Source of the DNA: Dastarcus helophoroides
Taxonomy: Eukaryota; Arthropoda; Insecta; Coleoptera; Bothrideridae
Length of the DNA stretch: 64,000 nucleotides
Reading direction: 5' to 3'
Assembly (NCBI GenBank): GCA_028583605.1
Contig: CM053337.1
Location: forward strand, 15,519,639-15,583,638
In this document: positions 1 through 13,000 of the stretch, piece by piece
Layout: every line of letters starts with the position of its first letter
How positions within the stretch are numbered: position 1 is the first letter of the stretch
Notes under the pieces: generated by a model
The model's database searches: none
Told to the model about the DNA's origin: nothing
What the model saw: the letters and a program-made list of their open reading frames with translations, nothing else
Translations under genes and position numbers: made by a program

Positions 1-213
1 AGTCTTACCACTTTCGAAATTTAGACATTCGTTCCATTAATTTATTTACAAAAGCACTAAAATATTTACAGAAGTGTTAGTGGTTAACGATAAAACTTTG
101 GCTTACTTTTGAGGAAATTTTAATGAAATTGAATAACTAGATTTTCTCAAAAATTGGTTAAATGTGTAACAAATACCGAAAGTACGGTGTGTGAAGTGAA
201 TGAGTAAAGTTCA

Positions 214-297
214 GAGTAGTGGCAGCGATGGCGCCATGGTTAGGAAGTCTTGCCTGCAACGTGAAGGTACTGGGTTCGACTCCCAGTCACTGATCAC
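214..297 (+). mobile_element. tRNA-derived SINE head (Pol III A and B boxes)
   Basis: TGGTTAGGAAG resembles an A box and GGTTCGACTCC is a near-perfect B box, set in a perfect T-arm (CTGGG-TTCGACT-CCCAG). The outer ends AGTGGC and GTCACT can pair as an acceptor stem. The anticodon region is poor, so it is a tRNA-derived SINE or degenerate tRNA rather than a working tRNA. Confidence 0.5.
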
Positions 298-417
298 ACA
301 TTTTTCTGCAATTTGTGTCCCCTGTGACAGCCAAATTTTAACTAATCATTGGACAATTAATCTGTGACAACTAAATTGTCCATTGATCTAAATGATCCAG
401 TGGCAGTTGAACCAACG

Positions 418-476
418 ATGATTGGACTGTCTAGACAGTTCAACGATGGTTGGACTGTCTAGACAGTTCAACGATT
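418..476. repeat. Two-copy palindromic repeat
   Basis: TTGGACTGTCTAGACAGTTC is repeated twice about 31 bp apart. Each copy is centred on the palindrome ACTGTCTAGACAGT. Confidence 0.7.
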
Positions 477-590
477 TAATGACAGTTCCAAGCGAAAAAA
501 CTAAAGATCAACACTTCAAAAAAAAATGGTTTGAATTCGGCGCCCACCCCAAAAGTAAGCCACTCAAAAGCGAAAGAAGCATCCACTCAC

Positions 591-1025
591 CCGGATCACA
601 CGGATTCCTCTTGCAGGGGTCAATATGTTTGCAATCTCTCCCGTCGCCCTCGTATCCATCCGGACACGGGCCGCAGTCGGGACGATGTGGTGGATTTTCC
701 CTGCAAAGCACGTTCCTAAAGCAAGGATCGTTGCGACAATTCGGCAATTCTTGGCAATGTCTACCATCACCGGTATACCCAGGTGGGCACCCTTCACATC
801 GTGGTCCTGAGGGGTAGTTGATGCATCGTACTCCTGGGAAACATCGATGAGTGGTACAAGGATCGTAGGGGACGCAATTGCGTCCGTCGCCTGTCATTCC
901 CGCTGGACAAGGGCCGCATTTGGGCTCAGGTGGCAGTCTTGGGTCCCTTATGACTTCCCTACATTCGACGTTTTGATAACAGTAGTTCCTGCAAACGTCC
1001 ATTCGGTAGCACTGGTACCCGTCCC
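591..1025 (-). CDS. Tsp: TSP-A exon 6: EGF-like repeats
   Basis: This 435-nt exon has acceptor TTTTTTAG, donor G|GTGAGT and phase 1 on both sides. It finishes EGF repeat 1 (GDGYQC), then encodes three complete repeats with the shared tail CGPCPxGxTGDGxxC and starts a fifth (DPCKRNPCDPG). Six cysteines per repeat at conserved spacing identify the thrombospondin type-2 module. Confidence 0.88.
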
Positions 1026-4000
1026 CTAAAAAATCATCAATTTATTAAAATGATGTTATTTTAATAAATAACATCACTGGAAATTGGATACTGCTAAAGT
1101 AAGCTTAAAACACCAAAAACATGTTACCTGTATAACCTGGTGGACATGGGCCACATCTGGGACCCGTCTCCGTGTCTATGCAAGGTACTTGAGGATAACA
1201 CTGCGGGGGGTTGGTCGAACAAGTGGGTTTCACGATTGGGCACGGATTCCGCTTACAAAGTTGACATTCGTCGATGATGCGCCTCAAATCCTGTATGGTT
1301 CTATGTTGGTCCTCAACCCGTTGAGTGAGCGTGTTGACGGCTTGGATTAACTGGTTGAGAGACACCAGGATACTGCCTGAGAAAAAAAAAACTCAATAAA
1401 CATAACATAACCAAACAAAATCATCAATTAGTCAGTAGAACGATCGATATATCCAGAGCAAGGATAATCAAGATTAGTAGAATTGATAAAGCTCCAAAAC
1501 AACCGATTAAGTAATAGTGGCGAAAGAAATTAGAAACAATGTTGGTAAATACCCCAAAACAAATTCAAAAATACACTGAAGGTGAAAATTTTTAGAAATC
1601 TGAAAATGCAAATGTTCAAAAATATTCCCAATACCTAAATCTGCATAAGTTTTCTGAAAATATAAATTTTCTAACGATTAAAATCTTCAGCATCTTCAGA
1701 ATATTCTAAAGAGTAAATCTTTAGAATATTCTAAAGATGTAAATCTTCAGAATATTCGAAAGATGTAAATCTTCAGAATATTCGAAAGATGTAAATCTTC
1801 AGAATATTCTAAAGATGTAAATCATCGGAATATGCCAAAGATGTAGATCTTTAGAAATCTCCTGAAGACAAAAATCTTCTGAAGATCACTTCAACACTCG
1901 TTTGAACGTGAATGTCTTTGAAAAACTTGTAAAGAACTTACAGAACTCTTCTGAAGACAAAAATCTTCTTAAGATCACCTCAACGCTCGTCTGAACATGA
2001 ATATCTTAGAAAAATTATTAAAGAACTTGCAGAACTCTTTTGAAGATGAAAATCTTCGAAAATACCCTGACGATGTAAATCTTCAGAAATCTGTTAGAGA
2101 CAAGAATCTCCTCAGCATTCCTCTGAACATCAAAATCTTAAGAAAACTTCTGAAGGCTGCAGAACTCTTTTGAATATGAATATCTTCGAAAATATTCTAA
2201 CGATGTTAATCTTTAGAAATCTTCGAAGGACAAAAATCTCCCCAACATTCGTCTGAACATAAATATTTGCAAAAAATTTCTGAAGGCAAACATTTGCAGA
2301 GATCCCCCGAAGATGAAAATCTTCGGAAAAAGTCTGACGATGTAAATCTATAGAAATCTGTTAGATACAAGAATCTCCTCAGCATTCATCTGAATATCAA
2401 AATCTTAAGAAAGCTTCTGAACGCAAAAATCTGCTGAACTCTTTTGAAGATGAACATTTTCGGAAATATTCTGACGATGTTAATCTTTAGAAGTCTTCGG
2501 AAGACAAAAATCTCCCCAACATTCGTCTTAAAATAAATATTTTCAGTAAACTTCTGAAGGCAAAAATCCACAAAACTTTTGTCAACATGAAAATCTTCGG
2601 AAATATTCTGACGGTGTAAATTTTTAGAAAGCTTCTGAAGATAAAAATCTTCTCAAGATTTGTCTGAACATAAATATCTTCAGAAAACTTCAGAAGGCAA
2701 ACATCTGCAGAGCGCCCCCGAAGATGAAAATCTTCGGAAATATTCTCACGATGTAAATCTTTAGAAAGCTTCTGGAGATAAAAATTTCCTCAAGATTTGT
2801 CCTAACATAAATATCTTCAGAAAACTTCTGAAGGCAAAAAACTGCAGAACTTTTCTCAAAATAAAAATCTTCGGAAGTATTTTGACGAGGTTAAACTTTG
2901 GGAATCTTCTGAAGACAAAAATCTCCTCAACTGTCGTCAGAACATAAATATCTTCGACAAACTTTTGAAGGCAAACATCTGCAGAGCTCCCCTGCAGATG
3001 AAAATCTTCGGAAATATTCCGACGACGTAAATCCTTAGAAATCTCATGAAGATAAATATCTTCTCAAAATTCATCTAAACATTAATATCTTCAGAAAACT
3101 TCTGAAGACAAAAATCTGCAGAACTTTTCTCCAGATGAAAATCTTCTGACTTTAGAAATCTTCTAAGGACAAAAATCTCTCCAACATTCGTCTGAACATA
3201 AATGTCATTAGAAAACTTCTAAAGGCAAAAAACTGCAGAACTCTTTTGAAGATGAACATCTCCGGAAATATTCTGACGATGTTAATCTTTAGAAGTCTTC
3301 GGAAGTCAAAAATCTCCCCAACATTCGCCTTAACATAAATATTTTCAGAAAACTTCTGAAGGCAAAAATCTGCAAAATTTTGTCAAGATGAAAATTTTCG
3401 GAAATATTCTGACGACGTAAATTTTTAGAAAGCTTCTGAAGATAAAAATCTTCTCAAGATATGTCTAAACATAAATATCTTCAGAAAACTTCAGAAGGCA
3501 AACATCTGCAGAGCGCCCCCGAAGATGAGAATCTTCGGAAATATTCTCACGATGTAAATCTTTAGAAAGCTTCTGGAGATAAAAATTTCCTCAAGATTTG
3601 TCTTAACATAAATATCTTCAGAAAACTTCTGAAGGCAAAAAACTGCAGAACTTTTCTCAAAATAAAAATCTTCGGAAGTATTTTGACGAGGTTAAACTTT
3701 AGGAATCTTCTGAAGACAAAAATCTCCTCAACTGTCGTCAGAACATAAATATCTTCGACAAACTTTTGAAGGCAAACATCTGCAGAGCTCCCCCGCAGAT
3801 GAAAACTTCGGAAATATTCCGACGACGTAAATCCTTAGAAATCTCATGAAGATAAATATCTTCTCAAAATTCATCTAAACATTACTATCTTCAGAAAACT
3901 TCTGAAGGCAAAAAACTGCAGAACTTTTCTCAAAATGAAAATCTTTGAAAGTATTCTGGCGATGTTAAACTTTGGGAATCTCCTGAAGACAAAAATCTTC

Positions 4001-7000
4001 TCAACAGTCGTCAGAACATAAATATCTTCAAAACACTTCTGAAGGCAAAAACTGCAGAACTTTTCTCAAGATGATAATCTTCCGACTTTATATACATCGA
4101 ATCTTCTAAAGACAAAAATTTGCTCAACATTCGTCCGAACATAAATGCTCAGAAAACTTCTAAAGGCAAAAATATGCATAACTCTTTTGAAGATGAAAAT
4201 CTTCGGAAATATTCTGACGATGTATATCTTTAGAAATCCCATGAAGACAAGAATCTCCTCAACATTCGTCTGAACATCAATATCTTTAGAAAACTTTTGA
4301 AGGCAAAAATCTGCAGAAACTCTTCTGAAGATTTTCATCTTAATTAAGAAATCCCAAACCTTAACTAAGACAATATTTTGTTTATTTAGAGCAATTTTAG
4401 AGTTACCTCAAATATAAAATGTCTCTTTAATATAAAAGAACAAAGTTTTGGAAAAAGGCACAAAGGACGAAGGTGCCAAAGAAGCTCATCACTGATTGTG
4501 ACTTAGGCAGCAAAGGAAATAAAGCGGAATGGAGACTTCCACGTTTGGGAATTTTCGTTTGGAAATCTTCCTACGTTTCGCCTTCCCTTGTTAGAGATTT
4601 TTAAGACTGTGCACTTATTATGATAGTTACCAAAGCAGTGAGGGAACATAAAGTGAAATGAAGACTTTCACGCTTGATAATTTTCATTTAGGAACCTTAC
4701 GACGTTTCGTCTCTACGATTAAGGATCTTCAAGGCTAATATTAGTATGCTTATTGTGATTGTGACCAAAGCAGAGATGAAAATAAAACGGAATGGAGACT
4801 TCCAAGTTTGAGAATTTTTGTACTGGAAATCTCCATACATTTCGTCTCTCTATGTTAAGGATCTTCAAGCCTGAAGGCGCTTCAATATCAGAAAGGGAAG
4901 TCGAATTTTGGAAGAATCACAATTGCGAAATCATCATACAAAATGCGACGCAAAGCTCTAGAGTGTGGACTACACTCTAGATCTTTGTAGAGTGTGGACT
5001 ACACTGTAGAGCTTTCTAGAGTGTGGACTACACTGTAGAGCTTTCTAAAGTATGAACTACACTCTAGAGCTTTCTAAAGTGTGGACTACCCTCTAGAGCT
5101 TTCTAGAGTGTGGACTACACTCTAGAGCTTTCTAGAGTGTGAACTACACTCTAGAGCTTTCTAGAGTGTGATCAAATTTTGCAAGACTTACTTTCATCAC
5201 AGTTTGTCAGAAGTTGGATGTCGCCCCGACGGTCGTCATACGGAAAAGGGGATGGCATTAACACGTTAGGGTCATCTCTTGGGACGTCTTTGAGGTCATT
5301 GTCGATTATGTCGAATTTGCTGTCGTATTTGGCCTCGAGCTCCAAGGGACAGTCGTTTTTACTTAAAACTCCTCTGACGTCCAATTGTCCTTCGACTTCC
5401 ATAAGATACTTCTTTTCATGGTGCTTAAAACAAATAAAATTGATGTAGTTAATTACTTGTCTCTTTCGTTGTTAATTCAAACGATAACTAATGGTACCCA
5501 ATTCTATTACTCGTCCTAAGATTTTGTCCAAATAAAAAGCAACGACAAAAATAAATCTGAATAGAAACTTTAACGAGTTCCAACATTTTCTTGGTTCCTG
5601 GGTTGGATCTGCTTCAAACTTGACCTTTAGCTTAACCAAGCTTCAGCTTAACTAAGCTTCAGCTTAACCTAGCTTCAACTTGACCAAGCTTTAGCTTCAT
5701 CAAGTTTTCAGCATAACCAAGCTTCAGCTTAACTAAGCTTCAGCTTAACCAACCTTCAGCTTAACCAAGCTTTAGCTTAACTAAGCTGAAGGTATTTTCA
5801 GTGGATAACTTTAGAAAGTTTCCTCAGGGTTGTATGATGAAACTTCTATCCAACTTGAGGCTGACGAACGACAAAAATAAAACTAAATGGAAACTTCCAC
5901 GAGTTCCAACATTTTCTTGGTTCCTGGGTTGGATCTGCTTCAAACTTGAAGCTGAAGCACTTTTAGCTTAATCAAGCTTCAGTTTAACTAAGCTTCAGCT
6001 TAACCTAGCTTCAGCTTGACCAAGCTTTAGCTTAACCAAGTTTCCAGCTTAACCAAGCTTCAGCTTAACCAAGCTTCAGCTTAACCAAGCTTCAGCTTAA
6101 CTAAGCTTCAGCTTAACCAAGCTTCAGCTTAACCAAGCTTCAGCTTAACCAAGCTTCAGCTTAATCAAGCTTCAGCTTAACCAAGCTTTAGCTTAACTAA
6201 TCTGAAGGTATTTTCAGGGGATAACTTCAAAAAGTTTCCTCAAGGTTGTATGACTAAACTTCTATTCAACTTGAGGCTGACGATGATTTCTCAACAATAA
6301 AAATGTCTCATTGTCATCTGAACCAAGTCATCAACGAGTTGACTAGAAATGTAGTCAACTTTTCTCAAAATTGCATCATGAGTACACTTATGAAGTCCCA
6401 ATCCTTTTATTCGCCCCATGATTTTGTCCAAATAAGAAGCAACAATAAAAATAAACCATGAAATGAAGTTCCAACATTTTCTTGGTTCCTGGGTCAAATC
6501 TGCTTCAAATTTGACCTTCAGCTTAGTTAAGCTGAAGAAATTTACAGAGGATAACTTCAGAAAGTCTCAGCAGAGCTCTATGATGAAAGTTTAGTCTAGA
6601 TTGATGCGGATTCGACCAAGTTCTCACCAATAAAAATGTCTCATTGTCATCTGAACCAATTCATCAATGAATTGAATAGAAATTTAGAGAACTTTTCTCA
6701 AAATTGCATCATGCGTACCCTTATGAAGTCCCAAACCTATTACTCGCCCCATGATTTTATCCAAAAAAAAATTAACGATAAAAATAAACCATGAGTTGAA
6801 GTTCCAACATTTTCTTGGTTCCTGGATCAAATCTGCTTCAAACTTGACCTTCAACTTAGTTAAACTGAAGGAATTTACAGAGGATAACTTCAGAAAGTCT
6901 CAGCAGAGCTCTATGATGAAAGTTTAGTCTAACTTGATGCGGATTCGACCAAGTTCTCACCAATAAAAATGTCTCATTGTCATTTGAACCAATTCATCAA

Positions 7001-10000
7001 TGAATTGAATAAAAATTTAGACAACTTTTCTCAAAATTGCATCACGCGTACCCTTATGAAGTCCCAATCCTATTACTCGCCCCATGATTTTGTCCAAATA
7101 AACCACGAGTTGAAGTTCCAACATTTTCTTGGTTCCTGGGTCAAATCTGCTTCAAATTTGACCTTCAGCTTGGTTAAGCTGAAGGTATTTACAGAGGATA
7201 ACTTTAGAAAGTCTCAGCAGACAGAGCTCTATGATGAAAGTTTAGTCTAACGTGATGCGGATTCGACCCAGTTCTCACCAATAAAAATGTCTCATTGTCA
7301 TTTGAGCCAATTCATCAATGAATTGAATAAAAATTTAGAGAACTTTTCTCAAAATTGCATCATGCTACACTTATGAAATTCCAATCATTTTCCTCGCCAT
7401 ATGATTTGGTCCAAATAAAAAGCAACGATGAGTTGAGGTTCCAACATTTTCTTGGTTCCTGGGTCGAATTTGCTTCAAACTTGACCTTCAGTTTAACCAA
7501 ACTAAAGATATTTTTTGAGGATAACTTCAGAAAGTCTCCTCAACACTCGATGACGAAAGTTCAGTCTAACTTGACGCGAATTCGACCAGTTCTCGCCAAT
7601 AAAAATGTCTCACTGTCTTCTGAACCAATTCATCAACGAATTGAATAGTAATTTGAAAAATTTTACCCAAAATTGGACCAATCGTATATTTATGAAGTCA
7701 AAGTAAAACAAATATTCTTCTACATCAGAGATAGGTATCATTTATATCTAAAAGTCATGGTAGTGAACCATACCACTAAAATTTCCGGAGATTCCATCGA
7801 CTCAAACATATCCTTCATCGATTTGGGTGTCGCAACCATCCCATAAGACGTACAATTTATGTATAAGTTGGCGTGTGCCCCCGGTTGTTTCTGATTGACC
7901 TCCAGAATCAAGCTTTTTATCGTCGTGTCCTCCCCTATTGTGTCGACTGTAAAATACTGGCTCCTGCTTCTGCCATCTTCCACTGTCTCCACGATAACTT
8001 AAAAAGAAAAAAAATATGCGTTAAGTGGATTTTTACATAAAGAAAAAGAAAGTTTCATCTACAGAATATTAAAATCATTAATAAAACCGAAAGTGAACAC
8101 ACTTCAAGCTGTTTTTACAGACGATCCATGAATTAGAAGTATATAAGAGAGAAATAGAAGAAAAAATAGTCAGAGGAACAAGAGAGACGAGAGACAGAGA
8201 GACAGAGAGACAGAGAGACAGAGAGACAGAGAGACAGAGAGACAGAGAGACAGAGAGACAGAGAGACAGAGAGACAGAGAGACAGAGAGACGAGAGACAG
8301 AGAGACAGAGAGACAGAGAAACAGAGAGACGGAGAGACAAAGAGACAGAGAGACAAAGAGACAGAGAGACAGAAAGACAGAGAGACAGAGAAAAAGAGAG
8401 ACAGAGAAACAGAGAGACAGAGAGACAAAGAGGCAGAGAGACAAAGAGACAGAGAGACAGAGAGAAAGAAGAGGGCAAGGATCCGCACGAAGATTATAGC
8501 GAGAATCAAGAAAAATTGAGGGGCAAGCTCTAGGGTTTAGGTTACGAGATAAATTATTGTTGACCTAAAATTAAACAATTTTACCAATCAATTGGAAAAC
8601 CAATTGGCTTCGATTCTGATAAATGGCGCCCACAAGATGTTTCATAAAAATTATGACCTGTACTGATCAAAAAATTAGGAAAAACCTTGCAACTTTTGAA
8701 TTAAAAACATTTCTGTATTTTTTTTTTAAATAAACTTTTTATGGGGGTGGCAAATTATATAGAAAAATCCTGTACAGTGGCTACTTGGCTACATACTATT
8801 ACGTGTGAGCTTAGTGCAGATTAACTGACTGTCGCTTTTCAGTGATAAATTTAAATGATAATAACAATAAAAAATAATAACGAATGCATATTTCGAAAAA
8901 GGGATCTTTTTTCAAAACGCAACTTCAAGATTTATCCCTGGGGAAACTGCCAGACTATACTCAATTTAATCGCAGGAAATCAAGCTAACCCATTACTTGA
9001 TAAAATAGCAATAAATGGTGAATTAGTTGGTAAAATAATAAATAAGTAATTAGTCATTGCAAGCAATAAGAGAATTAACAAAATATGATAATAAAGCAAA
9101 ATATTTCTGCCATATATTTCTCTACATTTTTTTTTGTGCTCGTGATGTGAACATCCATTAAGATACATCTAGATATTCCTAGAATAATGGGTCGACCTCC
9201 AAACAACTTGGTAGAATTGCAGTCATTACCATGTTTGTACTGTCAACAAAAAGTCGACTTTCTGCGATAAGAATCACACTGAAAATATTCATATATGCAA
9301 AGTTAAAACATCCACAAACAAAAATATTGTTTAAATTGTCTCCTACGGAACTCCCACGTGGGTACACCATTTCTAAATAAAAAAATTCGCACCAAATTCG
9401 CAACGACCGATGACGTAATATGTCGTTGCTTGGAAAGACAACATTTTACAAAATCGAAGAAATGATAGAGCCAGTTTGTGAGTAGATATGAATTGCACAC
9501 CTTCAAATTGATCAAAAAAAATTCATTTTGTGGTTATTCAAGTCAAAGCTTAGCTGCTATAAACGGGAGAGACACCTAAAAAACAAAATTATTCCAATTT
9601 TTCGACTTTGCAGACGTCTAGTTAGAAAACAACAAATGCTAGTGTAAATTGATTAGCAAATATGAATTCTTCGCTTCAAAGTTAACTCTATTCGACACAT
9701 TTTTCAATTATCTAAATCAAATCTTAGATGCTACGCAAGGGAGAGACACTTGAATATTAAAATCAGGTCAATTAGGCGGCTTTGGAGGCCACTAATTTAA
9801 AAACGATAAGTGTTAGAGCAAATTGTTCAACATATACAAATTCCTCGCCCCAAAATTAATCAAATTCAGTACATTTTGCTATTACTTAGGCCAAACCTTA
9901 AACGCTAGGCAAGGGAGAGACACTTGTTAAAGCAAAATCCAGCAATTTTTAAGATGCGGTCACTTTGAGGGCTTGTAGCTTAAAATTTTGAAAAGCTAGA

Positions 10001-13000
10001 GCCGGTTGGTGAGCAGATATGAATCCTACGCCTTCAAATTTATTAAATAAAATTAGTTTCGTCGTTATCCAAGTGAAAGCTTAGCTGCTATAAGCGGGAG
10101 AGACACTTAAAAAACAAAATAATTTCAATTTTTCGACTTTGCAAACGTCCACTTGGTAAACGATACAATATAGTGTAAATTGGTTACCAAATTTGAATTC
10201 TCCGTATCAAAATTGATCAAATTCGACACATTATCCAATTGTTTAGGTCAAATCTTAGATGCTAGGCAAGGGAGAGACGCTTGAAAATTAAAATTTTGTC
10301 ATTTTCGCTGCTTCTAGGGCCGCAAATTTGAAAACATTAAGTGATAGAGCAAATTAGTTAACAGGTACGAATTCCTCGCCACAAATTTGACCAAATTTTG
10401 CACATTTAGCTATTACCTGGGCCAAACCTTAAACGCTATGCAAGGGAGAGACACTTCGAACGCAGAATTTGTCAATTTTTAAGATACGGTACTTTGGGGG
10501 CGTGTAGCTTAAAATTGTGAAACAATGGGGTCACTTATTTAGCGGATATGGATTCTACATCTTAAAATTGATCAAACGAGACTCATTTCGCAGTTAGTTA
10601 AGTCAAAACTTAGCTGTTATGAAAGGGAGAGACACTTGAAAAATAAAATAATTTCAATTTTTCGACTTTGCAGACGTCCACTTGGTAAACGATACAAGAT
10701 AGCGTAAATTGGTTACCAAATTTGAATTCCGCGCATCAAAATTGATCAAATTCGGCACATTTTTCAATTATTTAGGTCAAATCTTAGATGCTACGCAAGG
10801 GAGAGACGCTTGAATATTAAAATGTTGTCAATTTCGCCGCTTCTGGGGGCGCAAATTTGAAAACATTAAGTGATAGAGCAAATTAGTTAACAGGTACGAA
10901 TTCCTCGCCACAAATTTGACCAAATTTTGCACATTTAGCTATTACCTGGGCCAAACCTCAAACGCTATGCAAGGGAGAGACACTTCGAACGCAGAATTTG
11001 TCAATTTTTAAGATACGGTCACTTTGGGGGCGTGTAGCTCAAAATTGTGAAACGTTGGGGCCACTTAGTTAGCGAATATAAATTCTACATCTTAAAATTA
11101 ATCAAACCAGATACATTTTGCAGTTAGTTAAGTCAAAACTCAGCTGTTATGAAAGGGAGAGACACTTGAAAAATAAAATAATTTTAATTTTTTGACTTTC
11201 TAGAGGTCCACTTGGTAAACGATACAAAATAGTGTAAATTGGTTACCAAATTTGAATTCCGCGCATCAAAATTGATCAAATTCGACACATTTTCCAATTA
11301 TTTAGGTCAAATCTTAGATGCTACGCAAGGGAGAGACGCTTGAAAATTAAAATTTTGTCAATTTCGCCGCTTCTGGGGCCGCTGATTTGAAAACATTAAG
11401 TGATAGAGCAAATTAGTTAACAGGTGCGAATTCTAAACCACAGATTTGACCAAATTTTGCACATTTAGCTATTACCTGGGCCAAACCTCAAACGCTATGC
11501 AAGGGAGAGACACTTCGAACGCAGAATTTTTCAATTTTTAAGATACGGTCACTTTGAGGGCGTGTAGCTCAAAATTGTGAAACGATGGGGCCACTTATTT
11601 AGCGGATATGAATTCTACGTCTTAAAATTGATCAAATGGGACTCATTTCGCAGTTAGTTAAGTAAAGACTTAGCTGTTATGAAAGGGAGAGACACTTGAA
11701 AAATAAAATAATTTTAATTTTTCGACTTTCTAGAGGTCCACTTGGTAAACGATACAAAATATTGTAAATTGGTTACCAAATTTGAATTCCGCGCATTAAA
11801 ATTGATCAAATTTGATACATTTTCCAATTATTTAGGTCAAATCTTAAATGCTACGCAAGGGAGAGACGCTTGAATATTAAAATGTTGTCAATTTCGCCGC
11901 TTCTGGGGCCGCAAATTTGAAAACATTAAGTGATAGAGCAAATTAGTTAACAGGTACGAATTCCTCGCCACAAATTTGACCAAATTTTGCACATTTAGCT
12001 ATTACCTGGGCCAAACTTCAAACGCTATGCAAGGGAGAGACACTTCGAACGCAGAATTTTTCAATTTTTAAGATACGGTCACTTTGGGGGCGTGTAGCTC
12101 AAAATTGTGAAACGATGGGGCCACTTATTTAGCGGATATGAATTCTACAACTTAAAATTGATTAAACCAGACTCATTTCGCATTTAGTTAAGTCAAAACT
12201 TAGCTGTTATGAAAGAGAGAGACACTTGAAAAATAAAATAATATCAATTTTTCGACTTTGCAAACGTCCACTTGGTAAACGATACAAGATAGCTTAAATT
12301 GGTTACCAAATTTGAATTCCGCGCATTAAAATTGATCAAATTCGACACATTTTCCAATTATTTAGGTCAAATCTTAAATGCTACGCAAGGGAGAGACGCT
12401 TGAAAATTAAAATTTTGTCAATTTCGCCGCTTCTGGGGCCGCAAATTTGAAAACATTAAGTGATAGAGCAAATTAATTAACAGGTACGAATTCCTCGCCA
12501 CAAATTTGACCAAGTTTTGCACATTTAACTATTACCTGGGCCAAACCTCAAACGCTATGCGAGGGAGAGACACTTCGAACGCAGAATTTGTCAATTTTTA
12601 AGACACGGTCACTTTGGGGGCGTGCAGCTCAAAATTGTGAAACGTTGGGGCCACTTAGTTAGCGAATATAAATTCTACATCTTAAAATTGATCAAACCAG
12701 ACTCATTCCGCAGTTAGTTAAGTCAAGACTTAGCTGTTATGAAAGGGAGAGACACTTGAAAATAAAATAATTTCAATTTTTCGACTTTCTAGAGGTCCAC
12801 TTGGTAAACGATACAAAATAGTGTAAATTGGTTACCAAATTTGAATTCCGCGCATCAAAATTGATCAAATTCGACACATTTTCCAATTATTTAGGTCAAA
12901 TCTTAGATGCTACGCAAGGGAGAGACGCTTGAAAATTAAAATTTTGTCAATTTCGCCGCTTCTGGGGCCGCTGATTTGAAATCATTAAGTGATAGAGCAA

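Larger units (their letters stand above)
1..590. other. TSP-A intron 6 (partial)
   Basis: No exon is seen. It holds a tRNA-like SINE head (about 214-297) and a short tandem palindrome around 418-476. Confidence 0.5.

Noticed and set aside
214..297. Functional tRNA gene
   Set aside because: Anticodon stem pairs poorly and the acceptor stem needs wobble; SINE head preferred.
8078..8509. Cys/Leu/Ser-rich frames resembling small secreted peptides
   Set aside because: They are the (GAGACAGA)n microsatellite.
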